A stretch of DNA of 64,000 bases from an uncultured Bacilli bacterium (GTDB taxonomy: Bacteria; Bacillota_I; Bacilli_A; RF39; UBA660), in contig CAKPRO010000007.1 of assembly GCA_934182615.1 (NCBI GenBank), forward strand, positions 1 to 64,000. Direction: 5' to 3'. The notes below the pieces were generated by a model. The model saw only the letters and a list, made by a program, of their open reading frames with translations. It was not told where the DNA came from and did not search any database. Positions 51,767 through 61,886 of this stretch are shown piece after piece. Each line of letters starts with the position of its first letter. The first letter of the stretch is position 1. A program made the translations under genes and the position numbers.

Positions 51767-52376
51767 TGATAATGTATTTATTAGAAATAGATATAAATAT
51801 TATCAAATATATCCATCCAAGTAAAAATCCACATAATACATCACTTGCATAATGTACACCTAAATATATTCTAGACACTCCTATTAATGGTATTAATATA
51901 GTTAAAATAATTATAAGAGGTATTTTAATTTTTCTATTATCTACATACTTATAAATTAAATATATCAAATAACCATAAAAAACCATACTAGTTATAGAAT
52001 GTCCAGATGGAAAACTATATCCCGTTTCAGAAACTAATCTATTAACATTAGGTCTAGGTCTAGCAATTATCACCTTAATTAAATTATTAATTAAAGTAAT
52101 ACCAATCAAATTTACTGCTAAAGAAAGTTTAATCTTTTTATTTTTAATAAAAATTATAAGTACCATTGCCGTGATAATTACCATTAATGGAGAAGCAATA
52201 TTTGTAACTATTTTTACAATATTAGTTCTCTTTTCATTAATTATATTATCAGCCATATAATTATATACAATATCATCAATATATATTGTTTTATTATCAC
52301 CAATTTTATAAGTAATAATAGCAACAATTATCAAACAAAGTACCAAAATTACATATTTAATATATCTTTTAATCAT
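51744..52376 (-). CDS. PAP2-family membrane phosphatase
   Basis: 210 residues, about six transmembrane helices. Phosphatase motifs KVIIARPRPN, PSGHS and SRIYLGVHYASDV are intact. Dephosphorylates lipid phosphates such as undecaprenyl pyrophosphate or phosphatidyl glycerophosphate at the outer face; exact substrate unknown. Confidence 0.9.
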   Translation of the reverse strand: MIKRYIKYVILVLCLIIVAIITYKIGDNKTIYIDDIVYNYMADNIINEKRTNIVKIVTNIASPLMVIITAMVLIIFIKNKKIKLSLAVNLIGITLINNLIKVIIARPRPNVNRLVSETGYSFPSGHSITSMVFYGYLIYLIYKYVDNRKIKIPLIIILTILIPLIGVSRIYLGVHYASDVLCGFLLGWIYLIIFISISNKYIIKNRNIKI

Positions 52377-52403
52377 ATTATCACACTATTCCTATATATA
52401 AAT

Positions 52404-53579
52404 TTACTTTTTTAATACTAGTTTAACAACACTTTCTACATGACTAGTATTAGGAAACATATCAAAAAGAGTTATCTCTTCTACATCATATTTATCTTTT
52501 AAAACATTTAAATCTCTAGCCAAAGTCATTGGATTACACGAAACATAAACAATTCTACTAACATCAGAAAGCATAATTTTCTCTCTTGTAATTTTATCTA
52601 AACCATGCCTCGGAGGATCTACTACCACAACATCTTCTGCAATCTTTTCAATATTACTAACTTCTTCACATATAAACTCTATATTATTAATACCATTTAT
52701 CTCCTTATTTTTATTAGCACTAACAACAGCATCTTTATTTAACTCTACTCCCTTTACATAATCAAATCTTTTTGCTAAATAAATTCCAATTGTCCCAGCA
52801 CCACAATATAAATCAAGTAGAGAGCGTCCACTACCAGCATACTCTAATACCTTATCATATAATTTATCAATCATACCAGTATTTACTTGAAAAAAAGAAG
52901 ATGCATATATAGCATAAACATAATCATTTACATTTATAGTTATATAATCTTTACCATATATCTTTTCACCATTAATCATAATAGTAGTAACTTCATTACT
53001 AAGTTTATTTATTACCTCACTTTTATCAATCATACCACTTATGATTACCATAATTTCATTAGTACCTTTTATTACTACTTCTTTAACATTAGATAAATCC
53101 ATAGTATTTACTATTTTAATAATTTTATTAATTCTATCATTAACCAAATAACAATAATCAATATTAACAAAATTATCTCCTACTAAGGATAATTTATTAT
53201 CAGAAACCTTTAAAGTAATTTTATTTCTATAATTATAAATATTATCACTAAATACTATATCAGGATTAACATCTATATCACTATATCGTTTAATAATATC
53301 CTTTACTATTTCTTTTTTATACATCAAACTTTTATTATAATTAATATGTGCTATATTACAGCCGCCACAAACATCATAATAAGGACACTTTGGTTGTATT
53401 CTATCTTGACTGCTTTCAATAACATTTACTAACCTAGCTTCATTTATATTTTTCTTTTGTTTTGTTAATCTAATATTAACCACCTCATCAGGTAAAACTT
53501 TATCTACAAAAGTTATTTTATTATCTATTTTTGTTATTCCTCTCATATCATGAGATAATCTATCAATCTTTACTATCAT
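52404..53579 (-). CDS. rlmD: 23S rRNA (uracil-5-)-methyltransferase, RumA/RlmD type
   Basis: 391 residues. N-terminal TRAM domain, iron-sulfur Cys set CPYYDVCGGC, SAM site LLDLYCGAGTIGI (about 246), DPPRHGLDK and the catalytic Cys in VYVSCNPMTLARDL. Length is a bit below the usual 430-460. Methylates uracil in rRNA; RlmCD-type dual specificity is common in Firmicutes. Confidence 0.9.
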   Translation of the reverse strand: MIVKIDRLSHDMRGITKIDNKITFVDKVLPDEVVNIRLTKQKKNINEARLVNVIESSQDRIQPKCPYYDVCGGCNIAHINYNKSLMYKKEIVKDIIKRYSDIDVNPDIVFSDNIYNYRNKITLKVSDNKLSLVGDNFVNIDYCYLVNDRINKIIKIVNTMDLSNVKEVVIKGTNEIMVIISGMIDKSEVINKLSNEVTTIMINGEKIYGKDYITINVNDYVYAIYASSFFQVNTGMIDKLYDKVLEYAGSGRSLLDLYCGAGTIGIYLAKRFDYVKGVELNKDAVVSANKNKEINGINNIEFICEEVSNIEKIAEDVVVVDPPRHGLDKITREKIMLSDVSRIVYVSCNPMTLARDLNVLKDKYDVEEITLFDMFPNTSHVESVVKLVLKK

Positions 53580-53616
53580 AATACATCACAAAATAAGTAT
53601 AACATAAAAAGAAAGA

Positions 53617-53631
53617 GAAGTCTATGACTTC
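53617..53631 (-). terminator. Terminator of CBS/DUF21 gene
   Basis: GAAGTC/GACTTC hairpin with 3-nt loop and a TCTTTCTTTTT tail on the minus strand. Confidence 0.6.
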
Positions 53632-54554
53632 ATTAATTCTGTAATAATATCTTCCATTGTGATAATACCTAAGAAATTATTTTCTCTATCAGTAACAATT
53701 GCCATATGTGCCCTAGCTGCCTCAAGTATCTCCAAACAAGATGCCAAATTAGTTGATTTACTAACGATAACTGGTTCTTTCATATTTCTTTTAATACTAA
53801 TAGGTCTATTATTTAAAATCTCATCTAATAAATCAACTTCATATAATATTCCCATTACCTTACATTCCCTATTTATTATTGGTATACGATCATGTTTATC
53901 TCTAAAGATACAATTCTTAACTTTCTCTGAAGAATCCGTATCATATAAAAAAGAAACATCTTCTCTATCAACCATAACATTATTAACTTTTAACTTCTTC
54001 AAAAGAACTGCTTTTTGAATAAAAATACTTTCTTTTTCTTCAATAACCCCCTCCTCTTTAATCGTTTTTACAATTTCTACCAGTTCATCTTTAGTAGCAG
54101 TAACTTTATGATTATTTTTTACCTTTTTTTCAAATTTACCTATTATCTTAGTTATAGGTAATAACAACTTAACCATCCATTTCAACAAGCCACATAATTT
54201 TAAAGCAAAATCTTCAGCATATTCTCTTCCAATTATCTTAGGAGTTACTTCAGTAAAAGCAAGTATTATAACCGTAAGAAGTATTGTTACTATTGGTATT
54301 ATTTTATCACCATATAAATTAGAAAAGTAATAAGTAGTAAGTGAACTTACTAAAATACTACATATACAATTAATTACTAAAATAGTCGTCAAAGTTTCAG
54401 AATAATTTGAATATAACCTGTATACCATTTTAGCAGACTTATTATCCGAATCCGCAAGCCTTTTTATACGAATAATATTTAAACTAGTAAAAGATACTTC
54501 AAGAATAGATAATAATGCTAAACAAAATAATAAAAATATAATTACAACAATCAT
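53622..54554 (-). CDS. CNNM/TlyC-type membrane protein (DUF21 + CBS pair)
   Basis: 310 residues. Four N-terminal hydrophobic segments of DUF21 (about 1-140), then a CBS pair (about 180-305; VNNVMVDREDVSFL, FRDKHDRIPIIN, IVTDRENNFLGIITMEDIITELM). The C-terminal CorC/HlyC domain of the long form is missing. Related to Mg2+/Co2+ efflux CNNM proteins. Overlaps the following transglutaminase-like gene start by 4 nt. Confidence 0.82.
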   Translation of the reverse strand: MIVVIIFLLFCLALLSILEVSFTSLNIIRIKRLADSDNKSAKMVYRLYSNYSETLTTILVINCICSILVSSLTTYYFSNLYGDKIIPIVTILLTVIILAFTEVTPKIIGREYAEDFALKLCGLLKWMVKLLLPITKIIGKFEKKVKNNHKVTATKDELVEIVKTIKEEGVIEEKESIFIQKAVLLKKLKVNNVMVDREDVSFLYDTDSSEKVKNCIFRDKHDRIPIINRECKVMGILYEVDLLDEILNNRPISIKRNMKEPVIVSKSTNLASCLEILEAARAHMAIVTDRENNFLGIITMEDIITELMKS

Positions 54555-55582
54555 AAAACAATCCCTTCCTTGGTTACATTAAAATTTTCATTTTGATATA
54601 AAAACACTTTCTTATTTTTAATATTCTCAATCAAATAATTATACTTAAGTTCAACAAAATGTCCCCTACTATAGTTATAACTATAAAATTTATCATTACA
54701 ACTAAATACTATAAAATGTTCTTTTTCACCAGCATTTCTTAAATAAAAATTATTAATTTTAATATCACAATTAGGACAATACTTACTAAATATTTTTTGA
54801 TAAATTATTAATAATTCATAAGAACTTATACTTTTAACATCAATAATTTTTTCAGTAATAGAAAGTATCTGAAACAATATATTAGAACTATTATAATTTA
54901 TTTTTTTTAATTCTCTATCTAAATAATAATCTGTATATTCTTCAGATATATAAAATATCCTTTTATCCATTTCTTTATCATTATTATACTTATCAAAATA
55001 TTCTGTAATAAATCCAGCCTTAATATTTGGCATATCCTTATACAAATTAACCAATATGAAAGTGTTATTAATATACACTTTATTAGCAAGTTCACCATTA
55101 ATACTTGTATTTACTATTTCACATTTAATACCTAATTTTGAACACAAATATAAAAATATTTTTACTATTGAAATAGCTGTTACTCTCTTTTTATATAATG
55201 CTCCCCATACACTATTTAAATTTGTCAAAGTACCAAGTGAAAGAATTTCATTTTTAGAAGCCAATGTGTTTATATCAAAACTAAGTATACGACCCAAATA
55301 AATATATATATATCTAACTTTCTCTATATCAGATAAACCATTTGGTATACTACCAATAATATCATTAAGTACTTTCTCCCCTTGCTTAAACATAGCATAA
55401 TCAACATAAATAAAACCATTTTTTTTATTTAAAATTTCTGAATATAAATAATTATCTCCATCATTCAAAAAGAAATCAACTATATCCGTATCAATCTTAT
55501 CAATAGGTATATTTATATATCTTGTATTATTATCAATTTTATTTATCACTTCTCTATTATCTACTGCTAGCACACCACTCAT
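54551..55582 (-). CDS. Transglutaminase-like protein without the catalytic Cys
   Basis: 343 residues. Residues about 70-170 follow the transglutaminase-like layout (SDIEKVRYIYIYLGRILSFD..., then a helix before KLGIKCEIVNTSING). The position of the active-site Cys in 'G.C..YA' reads KKRVTAISIVKIF, so it looks inactive. Two Cys (about 259 and 262, CPNC) lie near the C-terminal half. No signal peptide. Probably a cytosolic binding protein; unknown function. Confidence 0.5.
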   Translation of the reverse strand: MSGVLAVDNREVINKIDNNTRYINIPIDKIDTDIVDFFLNDGDNYLYSEILNKKNGFIYVDYAMFKQGEKVLNDIIGSIPNGLSDIEKVRYIYIYLGRILSFDINTLASKNEILSLGTLTNLNSVWGALYKKRVTAISIVKIFLYLCSKLGIKCEIVNTSINGELANKVYINNTFILVNLYKDMPNIKAGFITEYFDKYNNDKEMDKRIFYISEEYTDYYLDRELKKINYNSSNILFQILSITEKIIDVKSISSYELLIIYQKIFSKYCPNCDIKINNFYLRNAGEKEHFIVFSCNDKFYSYNYSRGHFVELKYNYLIENIKNKKVFLYQNENFNVTKEGIVL

Positions 55583-55614
55583 ATTATCACCATTTTAATT
55601 ATACTATAATGATC

Positions 55615-55651
55615 GAAAAAAAGAAAGAAAATAAACCATTAGTTTACTTTC
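55615..55651 (-). terminator. Terminator of 55655 gene
   Basis: GAAAGTAAAC/GTTTATTTTC hairpin followed by a long U-rich run on the minus strand. Confidence 0.75.
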
Positions 55652-55654
55652 TTT

Positions 55655-56206
55655 TTAAAATTCTCCTGTAATTGTTGTAGAATCAGCAGTAATCGTGGCA
55701 TTAAATACCTTACCAAACATTGCATTTGTAACCAAATCATTATCTAGCCATATATAAATATTAAATACCGTATATGTACTATTACTAGTAAGATCATATG
55801 AATCAACAACTTTTATCGCATTACCAACACTAGCACCATTAAAGTTTCCCGTCTTATATGGTGTTGTACTATCATTTATATATACTTCATATTTTAAAGC
55901 ATCACTAGTGTTTAACCCATCAATAGTTTTAGGTGTTAAATATATATTAAATTTTCCTGCCACACTAGCATCACTAAGTTTAGCCTTTACTATACCTTTC
56001 AATCCTTCTTCTTTAGTTTTAGAAGGAGATAAACCAGTAGCAGTAATATCTTGAACTATAACATAATCTATACTAAATTTACCAGAACCAGTAGTTAATT
56101 CCTTCTCTGTTCTAGAAATCAGATAAGCATATGTAAGCCCCGCTATTAAAGCACAAAATAATACTACACCCAATATTGTTCCAACTACTTTTGCCGTTTT
56201 ATTCAT
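55655..56206 (-). CDS. Small TasA/camelysin-like surface protein
   Basis: 183 residues. Hydrophobic leader (about 8-30) ending AGLTYAYLISR, then a beta body (about 35-180) with YIWLDND near the end. Same class as 56219-56806 and 25467-26015. 12 bp after its paralogue. AGGTGTT before the ATG. Probably secreted; the specialised SipW peptidase that such leaders may need is not in this window. Confidence 0.7.
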   Translation of the reverse strand: MNKTAKVVGTILGVVLFCALIAGLTYAYLISRTEKELTTGSGKFSIDYVIVQDITATGLSPSKTKEEGLKGIVKAKLSDASVAGKFNIYLTPKTIDGLNTSDALKYEVYINDSTTPYKTGNFNGASVGNAIKVVDSYDLTSNSTYTVFNIYIWLDNDLVTNAMFGKVFNATITADSTTITGEF

Positions 56207-56218
56207 AAAATAACACCT

Positions 56219-56806
56219 CTATTTTCTATACATCGATTCAACTTTAATTAAACTAGAAAAATGTTTATTCATAAGACTATTTTGATCAGCACCACTCTCA
56301 TTTAACCATATTCTTAGTGTGCATGTATAAGAATTATTAACATTAAAAGTATTATCAGAAGTACTAAGTGTTCCAAGCGTAATATCACTACTAGTAAAAT
56401 CAACACCTGTACCACTTTTCAATGTAGTAGTAGTACTTCCATTATTACAATTTAAATCATACTTAAAGTCACTTATTTTTAACTCATCATCAATCGATAT
56501 ATCAACCAATTTAATATTAACAGCCACATCATAACCACTCAATTTAGTACTATCTGGAACCAATGTAAAAACAGATTTATTAGCATATTTATCAACATCA
56601 GAAGTACTAATAGGTACCCCAGATCTCATATTAATATATTGACTTTGATTAAACACAACTGCTACATCGGCATCAAAGTTACCAGTGGTCACATTAACAT
56701 TAGTACCATCACTAAAAGTATAATAAGCATATGAAGTCCCAAGCATACAAGAAAAAATAATAGACATGGCAATAGTTAAAACAAAAATCATTTTACTAAA
56801 TTTCAT
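56219..56806 (-). CDS. Small TasA/camelysin-like surface protein
   Basis: 195 residues from ATG 56806 (GGAG 8 nt upstream). Leader about 5-30 ends GTSYAYYTFSD, then a beta body with one Cys pair (about 123 and 165) and late LRIWLNES, the same motif as VWLD in relatives. First gene of a two-gene unit, just after yebC. Confidence 0.7.
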   Translation of the reverse strand: MKFSKMIFVLTIAMSIIFSCMLGTSYAYYTFSDGTNVNVTTGNFDADVAVVFNQSQYINMRSGVPISTSDVDKYANKSVFTLVPDSTKLSGYDVAVNIKLVDISIDDELKISDFKYDLNCNNGSTTTTLKSGTGVDFTSSDITLGTLSTSDNTFNVNNSYTCTLRIWLNESGADQNSLMNKHFSSLIKVESMYRK

Positions 56807-56875
56807 TCTCACCACTCCTATCTATTATTCTCTATTATTATAATAACATATTTTGTGATTATTATCAATATATTT

Positions 56876-57595
56876 TTACATTTCTAAATTATGATAAACA
56901 GATTGAACGTCATCCAAATCAGTTAAAGCCTCAATCAAACCAATTACTTTCTCAGTCATTTCCTCATCTAACTTAATATAATTATTAGGAACAAATGTAA
57001 CTTCACTAACAATAAAACTATCATAACCTTTTTTACTAAGTGCATCTTTTATTTCAATAAAATTATTAGAATCAGTATAAATAATAAAACTATCATCATC
57101 AGAAATAAAATCTAATATATCTAGTTCAAGAATATCTTCCATTAATTTATCTTCATCATAAATTTTATCTAAAACAATTACACCCTTTCTCTCAAACAAA
57201 TAACTAACAGAACCATCAGTACCAAGGTTTCCACCTCTTTTAGTTAAAGTACTTCTTACAAATCCAGCAGTTCTATTCTTATTATCTGTAAGACAATCTA
57301 TCATTATAGCTATTCCACCAGGCCCATAACCTTCATATCTAATATGTTCATAATTTTCTCCAACACCTTGATTCTTAGCCTTGTTAATAGCAGATTCAAT
57401 ATTAGTTTTAGGCATATTTTCAGCCTTAGCTTTTTCTACTACCATTCTAAGTGAAGGATTATTTTCTGGATTAGGATCACCACTTTTAGCGGCAACATAT
57501 AATTCTTTTGCTAACTTTTGAAAAACTTTACTTCTCTCACTATCAATAGCACCTTTTTTTCTTTTAATCGTAGACCATTTACTATGTCCTGACAT
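56876..57595 (-). CDS. yebC: YebC/PmpR family regulator
   Basis: 239 residues, normal length. The family start (SGHSKWSTIKRKKGAIDSERSKVFQKLAKEL), helical middle and RYEGYGPGGIAIMIDCLTDNKNRT are intact. Family members act in transcription regulation and, in recent work, in translation of proline stretches. GGAGG upstream of ATG. Downstream neighbour of tadC, 74 bp apart. Confidence 0.95.
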   Translation of the reverse strand: MSGHSKWSTIKRKKGAIDSERSKVFQKLAKELYVAAKSGDPNPENNPSLRMVVEKAKAENMPKTNIESAINKAKNQGVGENYEHIRYEGYGPGGIAIMIDCLTDNKNRTAGFVRSTLTKRGGNLGTDGSVSYLFERKGVIVLDKIYDEDKLMEDILELDILDFISDDDSFIIYTDSNNFIEIKDALSKKGYDSFIVSEVTFVPNNYIKLDEEMTEKVIGLIEALTDLDDVQSVYHNLEM

Positions 57596-57669
57596 AATTT
57601 TTCCTCCTTACATAATACTTCTTTATAATAACCTTTTTATATCCTATTTGTCAAGTATATTAAATAATT

Positions 57670-58371
57670 TTACTTTATATAACTAAGCAAAGCAGGTCCA
57701 AGTATAATAAGTAAAATAAGTGGAATAAAGAAGAAAACAGATATAATACTTATCTTAGTAGGCACCTTAGAGATAACTGCCTTTACTTCCATCTTTCTCT
57801 TTTCTCTTAAATAATCAACTTGATTATACATAGTATCAATAATACTACTACCATAAATATTAGCTTGCGTTAAAGCTAAAATAATATTATTAATACTATC
57901 TGAAGGTATTCTAGATTGCATATCATTCAAACTTTCAGTCAAACTTTTACCAAATTTAGTTTCACGTAAAGCCTCTTTAAATTCCAAAGACAACTCATTA
58001 TCAACACTATTAGTAGTTATCAAAATAGCCTCTGCTAAATTTCTACCAGTTTGAAGTGATAAAGTTAATACCTCAAAAAAATATATTGCCTCAATATTTA
58101 ATTTTTTTTCTCTTTTTTTAATTTTAGCATCCAACAATATTTTTTCAAACAAACTATAATAAATTAAAACTATTATTATAGAAAATAAATAACCATACCT
58201 ATAATTCACCAAAATAAAAAGGAATATTAATACTGATGTAATAAGTCTCAAATTTAAAAATGTAATTGTATTATATTTAGAAGACACACCTAATAAATTA
58301 ATTTTATTATTAATTCTTTCTATTTGCTTTTTACTATAAATTTTTTTAGATTTATTATTACCACTTTGCAT
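57670..58371 (-). CDS. tadC: TadC-like T2SSF protein
   Basis: 233 residues. N-terminal helix pair, cytoplasmic helical bundle (FFEVLTLSLQTGRNLAEAI, FGKSLTESLNDMQSRI), final transmembrane helix pair. Forms the inner-membrane platform with TadB. 17 bp after tadB. Confidence 0.85.
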   Translation of the reverse strand: MQSGNNKSKKIYSKKQIERINNKINLLGVSSKYNTITFLNLRLITSVLIFLFILVNYRYGYLFSIIIVLIYYSLFEKILLDAKIKKREKKLNIEAIYFFEVLTLSLQTGRNLAEAILITTNSVDNELSLEFKEALRETKFGKSLTESLNDMQSRIPSDSINNIILALTQANIYGSSIIDTMYNQVDYLREKRKMEVKAVISKVPTKISIISVFFFIPLILLIILGPALLSYIK

Positions 58372-58388
58372 ACAATATCCCTCCTACT

Positions 58389-59381
58389 CTATACATCAAT
58401 TTTCATAATTCTATTTAAAACTAATATATATATTATAAACATTAATAGAATAATACCAATAATCATATAACCAAGTGTAGATTCAAATAAAGGAGCAAAA
58501 TATGCTGGATTTAATATATATATTATAAGTGTAAAAACAATTGGAATGATAAATAATACTCTTGTTACCATTTTAGGACTAGCAGAAATATTTTTAAGTT
58601 CTTCATTTAATTTTTTCTTATCAAATAAAGTTCTCTCAATCGAAGAAAAAACTTCAACAATATTACCACCAGTTTTATTCAAAATTGTAAGCGAAGAAGA
58701 CAAATAAACAGCCTCCTCCAAATTAACTCTTTTAGCAAATCTATCAAAAACAGTATCAACAGATAAACCATATTTCATATCCAAATACATTTTCTTAAAC
58801 TCATCACTTATAGGTTCAGGTAAATCGTCAGCGGCAATTTTTAATGCTTGAAGTGTACTTTTACCAGATTTAAATGCATTATTCATAATAATAATTGAAC
58901 GTAATAATTCATTTTCAATAAGCTTAGTCTGTCTTTTATAATAAAAGAATAAAAATATATCTAATAAATAATATCCTAATACAGCACTAATAAACAATGA
59001 AAATATACTTATCCCCGTAGTAAAAACACCAGAAATTATAGTTAACAAAAGGAATAATAACATTATCATAATTTTGTTACTAATAAAATCAATAGCCACA
59101 AACATATCTCTATGTTTATATTTTATAAATTTTTCATATTTTTTAGCTTTTTTATTAAAATAACTTATTTTCTTTAAAATTTTTCTATTCTTTCCTAATA
59201 AATTAAAATAAAATTTTGTAATATATTCACTTAAAGATATTGTATCATCTTTTAGTGGTTCTAAAGAATAATAAGCAATCCTTCTAGCCTTCTTATCCGC
59301 TATATTTTGTCTTATAAGCATAGTAACAATTATAAATATAATCATCATTATTAAAATTTTTACTATTAAATTTATATTCAT
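58389..59381 (-). CDS. tadB: TadB-like T2SSF protein
   Basis: About 330 residues. N-terminal helix, long cytoplasmic part, T2SSF bundle (about 165-290; LLRSIIIMNNAFKSGKSTLQAL, KYGLSVDTVFDRFA), last two helices in the membrane. ATG 59381 taken over GTG 59390 because of its better distance from GAGG. 15 bp after tadA. Confidence 0.85.
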   Translation of the reverse strand: MNINLIVKILIMMIIFIIVTMLIRQNIADKKARRIAYYSLEPLKDDTISLSEYITKFYFNLLGKNRKILKKISYFNKKAKKYEKFIKYKHRDMFVAIDFISNKIMIMLLFLLLTIISGVFTTGISIFSLFISAVLGYYLLDIFLFFYYKRQTKLIENELLRSIIIMNNAFKSGKSTLQALKIAADDLPEPISDEFKKMYLDMKYGLSVDTVFDRFAKRVNLEEAVYLSSSLTILNKTGGNIVEVFSSIERTLFDKKKLNEELKNISASPKMVTRVLFIIPIVFTLIIYILNPAYFAPLFESTLGYMIIGIILLMFIIYILVLNRIMKIDV

Positions 59382-59396
59382 AATTATCACACTCCT

Positions 59397-60725
59397 CTAT
59401 TCAAATATATCTTTTATTTTAGTAAGACCCTTTCTTAACATCTTATCATATACAATGGGTTTTCTTTTATATAAACCAAACTCACCAACTACATTTCCTT
59501 CATCAGATAAACCTTTTTGCTTGTATGTAAAAATATCTTTAACTACAATATCACCATCTTTTATTCCAGCAAGTTCACTAATAGAAGTAATTTTTCTTTT
59601 ACCATCAGAAAATCTATCAATTTGAACAATAATATCAATAGCATTTTCAATATATCCACGAACAGCAGAAACAGGTATTTCCATTTCATTCATTAAAATC
59701 ATTGTTTCAAGTCTATTTAATGCATCAACAGGATTATTAGCATGGAGTGTTGTTAAAGAGCCCTCATGACCGGTATTCATAGCCTGCATCATATCAAAGG
59801 CTTCCTTACCCCTAACTTCACCAACAATAATTCTATCAGGACGCATTCTTAAAGAATTACGAACCAAATCACGAATCGTAACTTCTCCTTCCCCCTCATA
59901 ATTAGTAAGACGTGTTTCTAATGATATAACATGATTTTGATGTAATTTTAGTTCTGCAGCATCTTCTATAGTAATTATACGCTCATCTTCTCCCAAAAAA
60001 CCAGATAGAATATTTAATAACGTTGTTTTACCAGTTCCAGTACCTCCTGAAATAATTATGTTTAATTTTGCTTCAACTGCTGCCTCTAAAAATCTTGCCA
60101 TATTAACAGTTAAACTACCATTTCTAAGAAGATCATCAATAGTTTGTAATTTTTTATTAAACTTTCTAATTGTTAAAATAGGCCCACGTAAACTTAACGG
60201 TGGTATAATAGCATTCAATCTTGAACCATCTCTTAATCTAGCATCAACCATCGGATTAGCAGAATCTATTGTCCTACCAAGTGGTTGAACTATTCTCTGA
60301 ATAGTTCTTATAATATGTTTATCATTTATAAATGAAACAGTTTCATCTTTAACAATTTTTCCATCAATTTCAACATATATTTCATTAGGAGCATTTACCA
60401 TTATTTCCGTAATCGCAGTATCCTCAAGTAATGGAGTAATAGGACCATAACCTGTTATTTCATTTTGAATCAAATTAAATACATGATTTCTCTCTAAATT
60501 ACTTAAATCATATCCTACTAAAACAGAATCAATTTCATTATTGATATAATCCTCAGGTAAAGTATCTTCTGGAATATTTTCTTCTATTAAATTCTGAACG
60601 ATTTTTACTCTTATTTCTTCTAATAACCCCTTGTCACCAAAGACATCATAGTCTCTTATTTTGTCATCAGATATAATAGTTTTAGGCTTTACTTCAAAAG
60701 CCTCAGTCAAACTAGATTTACTCAT
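59397..60725 (-). CDS. tadA: Tad pilus assembly ATPase TadA/CpaF
   Basis: 442 residues. Walker A SGGTGTGKTT (about 220-229), Asp box GLxTLH-like region TGHEGSLTTLHANN, Walker B RIIVGEVRGKEAFDM. N-terminal NTD-like domain about 1-130. Hexameric motor that powers pilus extension and retraction. Overlaps the tadZ stop by one base (TAATG). Confidence 0.93.
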   Translation of the reverse strand: MSKSSLTEAFEVKPKTIISDDKIRDYDVFGDKGLLEEIRVKIVQNLIEENIPEDTLPEDYINNEIDSVLVGYDLSNLERNHVFNLIQNEITGYGPITPLLEDTAITEIMVNAPNEIYVEIDGKIVKDETVSFINDKHIIRTIQRIVQPLGRTIDSANPMVDARLRDGSRLNAIIPPLSLRGPILTIRKFNKKLQTIDDLLRNGSLTVNMARFLEAAVEAKLNIIISGGTGTGKTTLLNILSGFLGEDERIITIEDAAELKLHQNHVISLETRLTNYEGEGEVTIRDLVRNSLRMRPDRIIVGEVRGKEAFDMMQAMNTGHEGSLTTLHANNPVDALNRLETMILMNEMEIPVSAVRGYIENAIDIIVQIDRFSDGKRKITSISELAGIKDGDIVVKDIFTYKQKGLSDEGNVVGEFGLYKRKPIVYDKMLRKGLTKIKDIFE

Positions 60726-61492
60726 TATTTTGCCTCCCTACTATGTCTATCATCAATAAGATCAAGAGCCATTTTTTTCATATTATTAACATCATTCGAA
60801 TGAAATACATTAATACTATTATTTAAAGTTAATATCTCTCCTGCCATTACATATTTATCTATATTTTTAATATAATAATTTTTAGATATTGTATAATCAA
60901 TATTATTTTTAATCATAGTTCTAATATCATATAAACTCAAATAATCTTTACCAGTATCCCTAGAATTATTTAATAATACCAAATAATTCTTTTTATCTGT
61001 ATCTTTAAATATACTTATTAAACTCTTCATATTTTTAAGATCAACTATATCATTAGAAATTATAAACAACGACATATAAGAATAATCTAAAGCAGTTAAA
61101 TTAATTTCATTTAATACGTGTGAAGTATCAACTAAAACAACATCATAATCCTTTTTAGCAAGATCAAAAATAAGTGGTATATAGCGACTTTCAACTTTCA
61201 TTGCCATACGTGGATCTTTAGGACAAGCTAAAACATCTATATTATTATTATACGTTGTAACATATTTTTTAAGTTCTGTAAACCTATTATTAGTCATACT
61301 ATCAATCATCATATAAATATCTTTTTTATTTTTAACAGCAAGACTAGCGGCCACTCCACCAGAAAACAAATCTAAATCAATTATTAAAACTTTTTTACCC
61401 AATTCGCAATAAATACCTGCTAAATTAAGTGCCATAGTAGTTTTACCAACACCACCCTTTACAGATGATACAGTTATTACTTTACCTGCCAT
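60725..61492 (-). CDS. tadZ: TadZ/CpaE-like ParA-type ATPase
   Basis: 255 residues. Deviant Walker A KGGVGKTT at about 11-18, IDLDLFSGGVAASL, and VVLVDTSHVLNE. Family members position the Tad machine at the cell pole. No receiver-like N-terminal part of full CpaE. AGAGG upstream; follows a TadE-like gene by 4 bp. Confidence 0.85.
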   Translation of the reverse strand: MAGKVITVSSVKGGVGKTTMALNLAGIYCELGKKVLIIDLDLFSGGVAASLAVKNKKDIYMMIDSMTNNRFTELKKYVTTYNNNIDVLACPKDPRMAMKVESRYIPLIFDLAKKDYDVVLVDTSHVLNEINLTALDYSYMSLFIISNDIVDLKNMKSLISIFKDTDKKNYLVLLNNSRDTGKDYLSLYDIRTMIKNNIDYTISKNYYIKNIDKYVMAGEILTLNNSINVFHSNDVNNMKKMALDLIDDRHSREAK

Positions 61493-61496
61493 TGCA

Positions 61497-61886
61497 TCAC
61501 ACTATCCTCTCTATACTACTTTTTCCATCAACTATATTTCCAACATAATGAGTCTCTATCGTTATTAAATTAAATTTAAATATTTTTCCAACAATACCCT
61601 TAACATCCTTAGTCACTTTAATATCAATCTTCTTATCATCAATATCAACCGAAATATACTTGATATTATTAATATTTTCCATAATAAGTTCTGTTAAGTC
61701 ATTCTTACTAACTTTATCCACATTATCTAATCCATAATCTATAGTCATATATACAACATTTTCTATTCTGTTCTTTTCATAAATAGCATTTCCAACATCA
61801 TATACTAAAGTTATTATAAGTAAAAATATCGGTATAATTATAACAAACATAACTAAACTTTGACCACGATTATTCAATTTAAACAT
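61497..61886 (-). CDS. TadE/TadF-like pseudopilin
   Basis: 129 residues. N-terminal cytoplasmic stretch and one transmembrane helix starting RGQSLVMFVIIIPIF, then an extracellular part. Minor pilin of the Tad system. Overlaps the upstream TadE gene by 8 nt. Confidence 0.75.
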   Translation of the reverse strand: MFKLNNRGQSLVMFVIIIPIFLLIITLVYDVGNAIYEKNRIENVVYMTIDYGLDNVDKVSKNDLTELIMENINNIKYISVDIDDKKIDIKVTKDVKGIVGKIFKFNLITIETHYVGNIVDGKSSIERIV

